Origin: Phallus indusiatus
Taxonomy: Eukaryota > Basidiomycota > Agaricomycetes > Phallales > Phallaceae
Length of the DNA: 64,000 nucleotides
Reading direction: 5' to 3'
Assembly: GCA_027605045.1 (NCBI GenBank)
Contig: JAQFWX010000055.1
Coordinates: 179,233 to 243,232, forward strand
How positions within the stretch are numbered: position 1 is the stretch's first letter; each line of letters starts with the position of its first letter. A model generated the notes under the pieces. The model made no database searches and was not told the origin of the DNA. It saw only the letters and a list, made by a program, of their open reading frames with translations. The translations under genes were made by a program, and so were the position numbers. This document shows, piece by piece, positions 45,886 to 56,242 of the stretch.

Positions 45886-48056
45886 TTATGTAGCATTGAT
45901 TAGATACTCAAGGAGGGCTTTTTTCTGCTCCGAGCGTGGCGTAAGCTTGCACTTGAACGGTTTTGGACGTCTGAATTAGATTTATTAGAGGAAAACTCTT
46001 AAAAGCCAAATTGTGACTCACGAGACCAGTCCATAGCTAAAGTCCTCAGGTCGTACAGACAGACCCAGTCTTGTGGGTGCGTTGTAAGAACGGATGTCGT
46101 ATACATATAAAATATTCGCCATTATACTGAACTGTGCGTCATCGGCAAAATGGCGACCAGGACATATTCTACATATTACTCTTAGCTTCGGCTTAATAAG
46201 AGTATTAAGTCAAGATAACCGACCTTCGACCAATACCAAATTCCATCTCTGGAAATGAAACATCGGAGTTCAAGAATCTTTCAGGTCTGAAGTTCTCAAC
46301 GTCGTCCCCGTAGATTGATGTGGACTCCAAAAGAGACCTTAAAGCATTTAAAAGGGTATCCGGATCCGCTAGGCGAAAATAAATACTGACCACAAATTGC
46401 GGATCACTAGAGTCCCCTTCGGTATAAAGTACTCTCCAATGACATCGTCCTCTTTGAGCACATAGGGAAAGCCAAAAGCCGCCACCGGATGCCAACGCCT
46501 GACCTCATTGCATAAAGCATCAGTGTAGGGAAGATTTTTTCGATCCTTCATTGAGGGCAGAGCGCTTCCTCCGAGAACTTTATCTAATTCTTCTTGGGCT
46601 TTCTTTTGAGCTTCCGGAAATAGCATCATTGTAAAAAAGAACATTTGTAACTCTGCGTCGATCTAAATAATCATTTGTGAGTAAAAAATTTTTAGAGTTG
46701 ACAGGTTCAACCTACGGGGTCTATAGAAGTTGTATAAATAGTCATACATAGGTTTTGAATGTCTCTTTCTTTTTCAGCCGTCATATAAGGTTCCTTTGAG
46801 TACAGCTCTTCAAGAAGAGTTCTTACTATCGAGGGCGGAGCGGTTCCCAATTTCTAGAATATGTTGGATCAACAGTGATGACCTGCCAATATGTTGAAAA
46901 GAGGGCATACAACACGGTCTCTGGCGGCAGAAAAGGGAACACTGGACATTGCGTGGAATCCTGTCTTTAATTCCTCGGATTTTCGTTTGAAACTTGCACC
47001 AGGGGCCCAAGATGGAATGTATTGCACTGAAATGAAATCGTCGATGAAAGATTCTCATGGGAAAGGTATTCTCAATATACTTATTGGCAAAAAGTCAACT
47101 AGAAATTCCCCCGGACTAGCGACCTCGTCTAAAAGCTCCAATGTACTCCGCGTTACCTCTATATAAGGATCATTTTCCGGAAGGGTCTTCAAACCGAAAG
47201 TTATCTTTGTAGAATGTTATCAGCATTGAACTTTTTCTACTCAGAAAATATTTCGCGTACTTCTATGATCATTGAATCAACGATGTGCCTGGCATGACTC
47301 AAGAATTTGTCTGGAGTCTGATAAAGACGACACAATAAATCCCTGATGCGAAAATAACACAATGAGTACAAGGCGTGTGGGAAATGAAAGTAGGTAATAC
47401 GGACCTGGAATTTCTTTCAAACAATTCTTGATATTCTTCCATCGAAGATTTACCGAAAAATTTGTTGAAAAGTGTGCGATGATGTTTCCATATTTCATCT
47501 GCTGGCCTCATTGCCGTGTGCCACGTAAACCCAGCTCTTTGACATCAGAAGATTGTGTCAAAATACAACATCAAACAATCAAGAGACTGGCATACAGTTT
47601 CATCAATATCGTTGACTGAAACCGATTCGTATATATTCCTCCTCGACGTTCGAATAATTGAACAGCCAATTGATATGAGTTTACAAAGAGAATGGAAGTG
47701 CCCAGGACATTCAAATAAGTTAGATCGCCTGTATACGAAGGTTTTAGTACATCAACTATTGACTAATATAATAATAAGGAACGAACCATACTGCTCAGGC
47801 CATTTGCGACATATTTGTTTTTGATTCTCAGAAGGAGCGTCGAACAAGTTTCCAACCAAAAATCGTTTCTGAGGACCCGGAGGGAGTTTGTAACCTGGAC
47901 AGAGTTATCAAGAAGCACAAAATTGAAAGGTGGATTTACTCAATAGCCACCTTTTGGAATACGGGTCCTTGTGAATGTCTGAAGCCAGTACAAAAAGAAG
48001 ATCGCGATGCCGAAGCATATTGCCCAAACTTTTGAGGGCTCCATGACAGTGAACAT
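45886..48056 (-). CDS. Cytochrome P450 J, open frame but altered I-helix
   Basis: Minus strand, twelve exons from ATG 48056 (or 48044) to TAA 45886. Anchor WAICFGIAIFFLYWLQTFTRTRI, hinge KLPPGPQKR, C-helix EIWKHHR, ExxR in NEVRRWHP, FRPERF and haem loop FGIGRRICPGRHFAD are all present. The I-helix reads TSIDP followed by IDAE: both Thr of the oxygen-activation site are replaced. Relative of H and I by the shared start of exon 4 and the C-terminus (EQKKALLEYLINAT). It could be a P450 with unusual chemistry, or an allele drifting to loss. Substrate unknown. Confidence 0.88.
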
Positions 48057-48096
48057 GATTTCGAGGAATGGGATACATACGAGCGTTGTCGTCTCC

Positions 48097-48105
48097 TTTA
48101 AATAG
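48097..48105 (-). promoter_or_regulatory. TATA-like box of P450 J
   Basis: CTATTTAAA on the minus strand about 45 bases before the ATG at 48056. Confidence 0.4.
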
Positions 48106-48588
48106 ACCGTGTCCAGGTATCAGTGGTGTTGCGTCGCAATGCCACGTGCACAAAACTTGAGCCTAGTTGAAAGTGTGCTAGCTGTCATGAATTCAAGTCA
48201 CCTACTCAAAATTAATTTCAAGTGATGTGTCGGATTCACTGGTATTTCCATGATCCTATTATGTAGCAGCCCGAGTTGGGTCGACAAACCTGAATGTCAT
48301 AAGACAGGTATATGTATGGTTTCTCCGAGTATCGACATAAACGCTTCCGTGTGGGTGTTTATATCATATGTATTCGATAGAATATCGCTGGTTATCCAAT
48401 TCTGATTCTTTCCTTGAAAAGGAGCGGCATTGTATTCAGAGGGGCCCGGGGCTACATGATATAACACTATCGTACTAATACCCCCAGTTGACAATTGTGA
48501 CAATCGCGCCTGGAGCAGACGAATCAATGTAGGCTCAACCCTCACATACACATATCGGATTTGATACATACCAAATCAGTGAGACCCT
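48106..48588. other. Intergenic, possible remnant
   Basis: A minus-strand open frame at 48297-48569 contains a phrase (IVLYHVAPGPSEY) that loosely recalls fasciclin domains, but I could not join it to the secreted open frame upstream. Undecided. Confidence 0.3.
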
Positions 48589-48747
48589 TCAAAATCCGGT
48601 GGTCGGGCAAGTCTGTGGATTCCTCTTGCGAAGAACGTCATTGGTGCAGTCCAGAGGTTCTGGATTGAGCTTCAAGTTCTGAGTAGGCACGACCAGAACA
48701 AGAGATATAAAGATCAAAAGATAGTAAAGCTGAGCTTGGAAGTTCAT
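48589..48747 (-). CDS. Possible 52-residue secreted peptide
   Basis: Open frame from ATG 48747 to TGA 48589. Residues 1-22 (QLYYLLIFISLVLVVPT in the core) form a good signal peptide; the short mature part has two Cys (DCTN, QTCP). A TATA-like run lies 45-54 bases upstream, the spacing seen for other genes here. No family recognised. It may instead be the first exon of a longer or broken gene reaching into 48300-48590; no clear donor was found. Confidence 0.35.
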   Translation of the reverse strand: MNFQAQLYYLLIFISLVLVVPTQNLKLNPEPLDCTNDVLRKRNPQTCPTTGF

Positions 48748-48791
48748 TTTCGTATTTCTTTTTGTTCTTTCGACGACACTATTCGGAAGGC

Positions 48792-48801
48792 TTATATATA
48801 T
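48792..48801 (-). promoter_or_regulatory. TATA-like box of the small secreted open frame
   Basis: An alternating TA run (ttatatatat) 45-54 bases before the ATG at 48747. Confidence 0.35.
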
Positions 48802-49406
48802 ACGACCTGACGACTTCCCCCGGGTATTCACCATCATTCGACTGGTTGCAAATTGTTAGTCATTTGCTGAATTTATCAAAGAGTTTATCGATATCAACTT
48901 TCCCCGAACCGATCCCTGGGGATAACATCTATAAATATCCATTAATGAGACTCTCAAGAACGTGCTAAGTTATGACACGAAGTCTGTAACAAACATACGT
49001 ACACTAGTAGTTGTAGCTGGTATGTTCACACTTTTTGAAAAAGTATAGGAATCGAACCGCTTCGCATACTTTTCGCATGTGCTAAGTTCAGCAATGAAAC
49101 TTGAGCACGTTCTTGCCTTGCCTATTTTGGCTATTACCCTGCGTATTCGACGCTTCCATCAATCGGAACATGTGATGTTCTGGACTTGGAAATTCTTTCG
49201 TCTTACTTGCGGTCTTTTTTACCACCGGACAGACAGATCTTACGACGATTACCGAGCAAGGGATTCCAAGATCATGCTCAATCAAAACGAACTTCGGTGG
49301 GAATTCGATTTCCTAAATGTGCCCCAATAATAGTAGAAGACTGGAAGTAAAAATCGCGATAAGCATGGAATCTATTTTACAGAGTCAAAAACTGCGAAGA
49401 AATGTG
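48802..49406. other. Intergenic
   Basis: Contains a hairpin at about 49037-49071 with arms aaaagtat/atactttt. The open frame at 49079-49330 has no recognisable content. Confidence 0.4.
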
Positions 49407-51519
49407 TCAAGCCTCGAATGCCGATAACTGCTCCAAAAACGTCTTTGATTGCAAAGTGCGAGGGGTAAATCGACATTTGAAGGGCTTCGGACATCTGAAT
49501 CTCGCTGATTAGAGAAATATAGCATCGCAATTGAATGAAAATGATCTTACGATACTAGTCCAGGAACAAAGTCATCAGCATCGGGCAACTCTGGTCCTGT
49601 TGGCCCCTCATGAGGAGTGATATCGAATGTATACAAGATGTGAGCGATCATTATGAAAAGTATGCTGTCAGCCAGATGGCGACCAGGGCATATCCTATCA
49701 AATGGTTTAAGATATAATATTTGTTTACGAAAGAAAAAGAACTAGCCTTCGTCCGAAACCAAATGCAGTATCTGGATAATTGACGTTTGACTTCAGAAAT
49801 CTTCCGGGGTTGAAGGTTTCAACATCATCTCCATACATCGTCTCTGAATGTAAGAGAGTCCTTCAATAAAATTCAATTTCACTTGATTTCAAATACTTAA
49901 ATATGTACTTACCAAGAGTTGCCCATTACAATAGTGCCCTTGGGGACAAAGTATTCTCCAATTATATCGTCTTCTTTGAGCATGTGCGGAACGCCGAGCG
50001 GAACAGCTGCGTGCCAGCGCAAGACCTCTTTGCACAAAGCATCGACATATGGAAGATTATTTCTATCGTTGAAAGACGGCAGTGTGTCCCCAAGACTGTC
50101 TAGTTCTCTATGCGCCTTCTTTTGAACGTCTGGGTGTAGAAGCATGGCTAGAATGAATATTTGCAGTGAAGTCACGGTCTACTAATGCGTTGGAAATTGA
50201 AACAAAAACATGGAGATACTAGAAAGACAACTCACGGTATCAATTGCGGCCACATAAATAATGGCCCCTATTTCTTGAATGGTCTCTTGATCTGATTCTG
50301 ATTCGGTCGGACTCGACTCTTTAAATTCACACTCTTCAAGGAAACTCCCAACAATTGAAGGAGGCGCACTCCCTGCTTTCTATTCGGAATTAGTACTGGC
50401 CTTTGGGTTGAGATGACTAAACGCGCGTACAATAGCATTCTTTACCATGGTAAAAGGTACAGTTACCATCGCCTTAAATTCCGCATTCATTAGTTTAGCT
50501 CTTTTTGAAAGCCTGCGCCAGGAACCCAAGAGGGGACATGTTTTACTGTAAAAAGTTCAGGGTTAATAGTTTCGGAAATATCGGACGTACGAGCCGGAAA
50601 GAAATCAACTAAACATTCCCCTGGTATTGCGACATCTCTAATAAATGCCCCAACGTTCTCAGCCAATCTTATGCAATAATCACTCTCTGTGCGGGCCACA
50701 ATCCCATAAGTGAGCTTTAAGAAGTCACTTATTGAATATACTTTCAAAGTATGTCATTCTGTGAAATACCTCCATAATAAATGAACCTATGGAATGTCTG
50801 GCGGGTCTTTCAAACGTCTCCGGATTCTGATAAAGGTGGTACAATAACTTTCTAAACCCCAAATCTCAAAAAGTTCAAACAAGTGGCAAGGGGTGAGTTA
50901 ACATACTTCGCATATTTCTCCATGTACCCTTGGTGTTGAATCATCGAAGATTTACTGAAGTACCGAAGAAGGATTGAACGCTGGTGTTTCCACTTTTCGC
51001 TAGGTTGCATCGTGACCGTGTTCGAAATACCAGCTCTGTAGGATAGTGTGTATTCAACATCAAATCGACGAGTGAAAGACGTACAGCTCGACAATCATAG
51101 TAGACTGGTATCTGTCAGAATATATTGCTCCACGTTGGTCGAACAGCTCCGAAGCCAGTTCATGGGAGTTGACAACAAGAATGGAGGCGCCGCATACGTT
51201 CAAGTAGGTCAGATCACCTGTAACAGATGGGGAGAAATTCACGACAGAAACTTTGACGTCACGAACCGTAAGTCTTAGACCATTTATGATACGTTTGCCA
51301 TTCTTTTCGGAGAGGAATATCGAGTAGATTTCCGATGAGAAATTTCCTGGGAGGACCTGGGGGTAATCGATAACCTGAGTTTATTGGTTGGTTTTGATCA
51401 ATATGAGATACGTCATTATACCTGCCTTTCGGGATCCGAATGCGTACTTTAAACCAGTAAATCAGGAAGACTATCACGAAGACCAACTCGCAATACTTTG
51501 CAATATCGTTTATGTGCAT
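49407..51519 (-). pseudogene. Cytochrome P450 K, single frameshift
   Basis: Minus strand from ATG 51519 (MHINDIAKYCE, as in D and E) to TGA 49407. All twelve exons are recognisable, with hinge RLPPGPPRK, C-helix EKWKHQR, I-helix VAAIDTTVTS, KEVLRWHA and RICPGRHLAD. In exon 7 the A-run (read as five T at 50502-50506 on the plus strand) is one base short against D, E and F, so GAGFQK runs into a stop. Two donors begin with GC: intron 1 (gcaggt; the intron is 51 bases and reads through in frame) and intron 10 (gctagt at 49741-49746). The usual PERF motif reads NPGRF. Either a young pseudogene, or a sequencing error in a homopolymer, with the other oddities real. Confidence 0.78.
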
Positions 51520-51563
51520 GATGACCGGTGACCATCAACTGAGTGCGAAGTTTTTCTGGTTAG

Positions 51564-51572
51564 GATATAAAG
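51564..51572 (-). promoter_or_regulatory. TATA-like box of P450 K
   Basis: CTTTATATC on the minus strand, about 45 bases before the ATG at 51519. Confidence 0.4.
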
Positions 51573-52954
51573 GAAATTATTTCAATGCTTGACTGAATGA
51601 AGCATCACCCGCACCAACACGAATTCAAAAATATGGAGCCATTCGATAAAGCGAGAGCGTCCTCGGATTACATAACAAAATGGAAGATTGGAAGACTGCA
51701 CTTATGGCTCCGAATACAGAAACTGCATCTGTGTATTGAAAACGTGGGACTAAATATGAGGATCCACGTGTATGAATGAAATTATGAAAAGGTATTGGCT
51801 TACCATTCGCCACTAGACTAGTGACAGCGCTTGTTTCTCCAAATGAAGCATTTCAAAATCGGGTGTTTGACTAAACATATAAGGACGACAGTGTGATCTT
51901 GTACTAGTAGTTGGTCCGTGGTTTGAAGACAGTAATCTCTTCAACGCGCAAAACCGGTTGGCGGCCCGGGTTGATAGTCTGTCACTTGATTAAAACGGTC
52001 GGGTTCTGTTCGTAAATTAGATGCGCTAGCTCAGTAAAAAAAAACACGAGAGACAATACCAACGACCTGGGATAGCAAAAATCTACTGGTGAGCTGGTTC
52101 CGGTTAACCGTAGTCAAACTAGTCAAGGACTAGGGACTGTCCATGATGGCGTAACGCCGCTGACGCGTGTTGGTCCCAAATATCATTGTTGACTTAGTTG
52201 AATCCAACGCAGAAGATGGCTCTATATCTTGTCGATATCTACATAATAATAGCAAAAGTGAGCTCCCTACGTAGTTTGATGGAGTATTAAAAATAACCTT
52301 TACTACAGCCGTTTGCAATCGGACTCGCTTGTAGACGCTCGTCATCTGGCAGCTAGTTTCTCTTCGAAGTCCGTCGGGTTCCAAAGTATCCGAGTCTAAA
52401 AACGTCTTTTATGATTTATACACGCATCAAAAAATCAAATTGGTCATTGATATAAAGCAAATCAGGGACTTCGTTTTTATGACGGGGTTCATCCATGAAA
52501 CCTTCAGTGTGCACCGGGCCCAGTGAGTATCATACATACTTAGTATACGTCCGGTACTCATATCAAACGTAAACTTGTTGCCTTCGGATCTAGATGTCGG
52601 GATAATATTTCCATTTCAACATGTTATAATGTCAAAAGCAATCATCAGAATCCGAATTGCGTCATCTTCAATTAGATCATCGATGGGCACACATTGATCG
52701 TGCATCAGAAGATGTCCTTTCAAAATCTCTGCCTCTCAATAGCAACGATTATTACAAATGATTAATGAAAATTTATATTCACGAGAACACTCCACTTCTT
52801 AATAAAGTTCAGCTGCAGCGGCAATTGTTCAAACCGGTTTGGCTCCCGTCTTGGCCTTTTGCTGTACATCTATAATAAGTATTACTTGTGTCTGCACATA
52901 AAACTGCTCGGTAGAAACTTTCCTCTTCTATTGGGTTCCGCCGACATCGTTAGC
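51573..52954. other. Intergenic
   Basis: No supported gene, RNA or repeat. AT-rich with scattered short open frames. Confidence 0.5.
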
Positions 52955-54200
52955 ATGTCATACTTCATGAACACTACTCAGGTCTTATTAACCCATGAAA
53001 TAAACGAATATATCCAACGCGCTCAAACAAGGTATGATTGCTATCGAGGCTCGCGATCACAGTTGCGAAGTTCTAAACAATTTTCTTTTAGTTCTAGGAC
53101 TTCTTACGTCCTCATCGTTAATACGAGTAAGTTGTACATAAACAACTGGAATCTCGAATGATCCTTATTACCTGCCAAAGTTATATTGCTGTACGAATTC
53201 TTGGCTAATTCGACGACGAAATCAAATATATTTGGAGAAAGAAAATTGGCATGATGATGAATCTTCACTATGCGCTGGCACGCTACGGGTCTCTAGTCAC
53301 ATTCATTTCGGCCACTGTTATGAATCTCCTTGAGGTGAATTATCATCTTTATCAAAATCAAAAGCCTGGCTGCCTGGGTTAACATGACACTTCGATCTCC
53401 TTACTTGCGCCCAAGGTTTATGCCAGGTTGGTTTAATGTGACATTCTTCTTCAATTACTCACAATTATGTGGCAGCATCAAGCCATCTTTAATTACGAGG
53501 ACTTTTCCGCGGGTAGCAAATCTCCTGTCATATTGTGGAATTGAAGGTATTAAATCTTTCGTATCGCATAGTGATTCCAACAAATTGAAAGTGATTTATA
53601 AGGACATTTGCTCTTTCGTTTTTATGGTATGACTGGAAAAAACAAAAGACTCCTCGCTGTCATGTCTATCTTTATATTATCCGACTTTGCTTTAAATATC
53701 ACTCGTAAGTCTCGGTCACCCTTGCTGTCATCCCTTAGTTGAGGCTTCTCAGATATTGCTTTGTCGGCTCGCCCCAGGACTCCAAACGATCAATGGTCCA
53801 GAAATGAAAGAATCACGCGGTAAGTTTCACAGTCGATGACGTTGATACTTTATGATAATTTTTATTGACGAATTTCTCTCAACAGGAGTAAGTCGTAATT
53901 AGTTAAGCGCACCCAAACACATGTTCAAACACATGAGCAAGTCATTTTTGTCCTCCAGGGCGTCTTTATGGCCGTCTTTAACGCTCTAGTTTTCCTCTCG
54001 GGTACGTTATATATGACTGTTAGGATATGGAGATTGGAACGCTTTCTGGGCACATCTCATGACATGACTCGAGAATTTGTGTCAAAACAAGGTAATAATA
54101 TCTTCTCTCTCTGAATTTTGCAGTTTAAAATAACCTCCAGTAGGGTTTTTGAGATTCAGGTTGGTCGTTTGTATCCATTTTGATGATTAAGACTTATAAG
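52955..54200 (+). pseudogene. Decayed DUF6533-like membrane protein
   Basis: Pieces in order: a possible start at 52955; LIVNTIILLYEFLA near 53100-53210 after splicing; then, one base out of frame, FDDEIKYIWRKKIG and YGSLVTFISATVMNLLE (53215-53335). Later come KNKRLLAVMSIFILSDFALNIT (53640-53700) and VFMAVFNALVFLSGTLYMTVRIWRLERF (53960-54050). The YxFL...DDEI..IW motif followed by a tyrosine-containing membrane segment is typical of the DUF6533 seven-helix proteins common in agaricomycetes. The missing base near 53208, and unplaceable stretches between the pieces, suggest a dead copy; an intact gene with odd introns is less likely. Confidence 0.42.
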
Positions 54201-56242
54201 AATCTTGCCTAAAAGTTTCACCGTGATAACGATAACCACCGTCACTGCTACTTTGGTGAGTAAGGTTCTCGTTATCGCGATACCTTCAGGTCCTGAATAT
54301 GAACGTCCCCCAACAGATTCGTCCATCCGAGGTACATATATCATCTTCTGTTCAAGTTGGAAAAACCCTTTTGATACATGACAACTCAGAGTATATTTTC
54401 TACACCTTCAACTCCTTTTCAAAACAGGTCAGTCGTCATCAAATCACTGGAGGGGTTACTAATCCATTTTCTCCCTTTCACATAGTCTGTTGATTGTAAT
54501 CCCGTGTCGAATCATGCTAAAACTCAAGCAACTCAGCAGAAAGTGTTCGCCGACTGATAAAACCTTCACGTCTCACAATTTTAAGGCCAGAGACGTTAAT
54601 CGCCCAATCAAGTTTGTAACAGGCTCGGAATTAAAAATGATGTGGCAGTGAACTGTCTTTCCAAAATTGTTGCATTTTTCTGCTCACAGGCATTCTGAAT
54701 TGTTATCTTCGAACATTGACAAGAAATGGAGAATAATTTACTTGTGTAAACTTACCTCGACGTGTCATGTTCTGAAAAGTTTCAGAGTACCAACGGTCGT
54801 GATTTCACAATAGTAAATTATAAGAGTGTACGTATTGTGTTCGGGTGAATTCCTATTTCCACAATACGTAGCCTAATGTTTTCTCCTGTGCCTTATCTAA
54901 GTTGGCAGGTCGTTAAGCTAGATCATCCTCGATATTTAAGGGAAGTTCATTTGCCACGTTAACTAGACGAAATATGAAACCAAAACAAGACTAGTCTCAA
55001 TAACAGCAACTCAATTCCCACTGTCAAATCTCAGGCCGATAACGTATACGTCATGTCAAATACGCACTAGGTTAAGTTCGTAAATAATGTGAACACATCA
55101 TACATGCTGGTCCCGCAATTAAACTCATGTACCAGATGATACTAATCGTACTAGTGACAGAATTTCTTGCATATTTCTCGGAAGGAGTCGGTAGCTAACA
55201 GTATTTAGACTAGCCTTTTGAGACAAAACTGAACAGCCGTCCGTATCGAACAGGTTGCCTTTTGGCTTATTGTAATTCCGGCCGGTGAGCCTAGTGGCCA
55301 CCCCCGTCGGGCTTCCGCCAATGGAACAAGCTGTTTAGAAGCACGGTTAAATTCGCCATTGTAGGCTTGTCGGATACCTCGTTTCTTTCTCAAAAGTCAA
55401 AAAACCGTCGGCTGGAAAATTCGGTGCCCAACGGTCCATATGTGATACATGTGATGGTTCAAATACTTGTTCAGCGGTTGGTTATTTACTTAGCTTAAAA
55501 CGGTTATCCTAACCCCCTTGAACGTGTCTGAAGATATCGGGCGAGATGTAACTGTAGCTCGAATAGATGACCTCCCGCAGTAAGGGAATAAGTCCCCATA
55601 AACGTTGACACTAGAATACGGGATGATTAGCGGCATAAGTTGTATTAATAAACCTTACCCTTAGTTTACAATCATCACGAATTTCGGTTCAACGGTGACA
55701 CCGACAAGAGAATGACCGCACCCCAGATTTCTGAATCGAGTCTTTTAGCAGTCATGTCGTGATAGATACATATGTATGCATATGTATGCAAACTGTCCAT
55801 GTGTTGGTTTGAACGCTAACCCAAAGTTAGATACTATCAGTACACAAATAACAATAACAAAGTGGCAGTAGCACCCCTTTGATTGATCAGTGACACTTTC
55901 GGGGACAAAGCCAAGATTTAGGTACCCAAAGATGGTTTTATAGATTACACGCTCGACCCAATCGCAGGATTCAATTCCAAAACTGTCCATGCGTCAAAGA
56001 TCTTCAACAAATGTTGGATTAATATGTAGAGTCAGGTACATTTTAGTATACAACTTGGACAGTGTGTAACGAATGCCGGGATGATTACAAGGGGTGGACA
56101 TATATATGCAAAACATATTCAGATCAATGGTGCAGGAAATTAATTACTTCCGTCAGTAGTAAGGTGGATAATGTTGGACAGCACAATAAATTCGAAAACG
56201 ACAACTTGAGGGAGAAAATTACAACTTCTTGAGCATATTTTA
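54201..56242. other. Intergenic
   Basis: No gene I can support. A 10-base tandem (atatgtatgc twice) lies near 55770-55790. Confidence 0.5.

Noticed and set aside
49030..49075. A tRNA on the minus strand, suggested by ttcgatt in a TpsiC-like setting
   Set aside because: The T-stem does not pair beyond two bases and no acceptor or anticodon stem can be drawn; the pairing seen is only an 8-bp hairpin of aaaagtat.
6371..51519. A complete secondary-metabolite gene cluster
   Set aside because: No polyketide synthase, peptide synthetase, terpene cyclase, prenyltransferase, pathway transporter or cluster regulator was found among the genes read; only P450s and unrelated genes are present.
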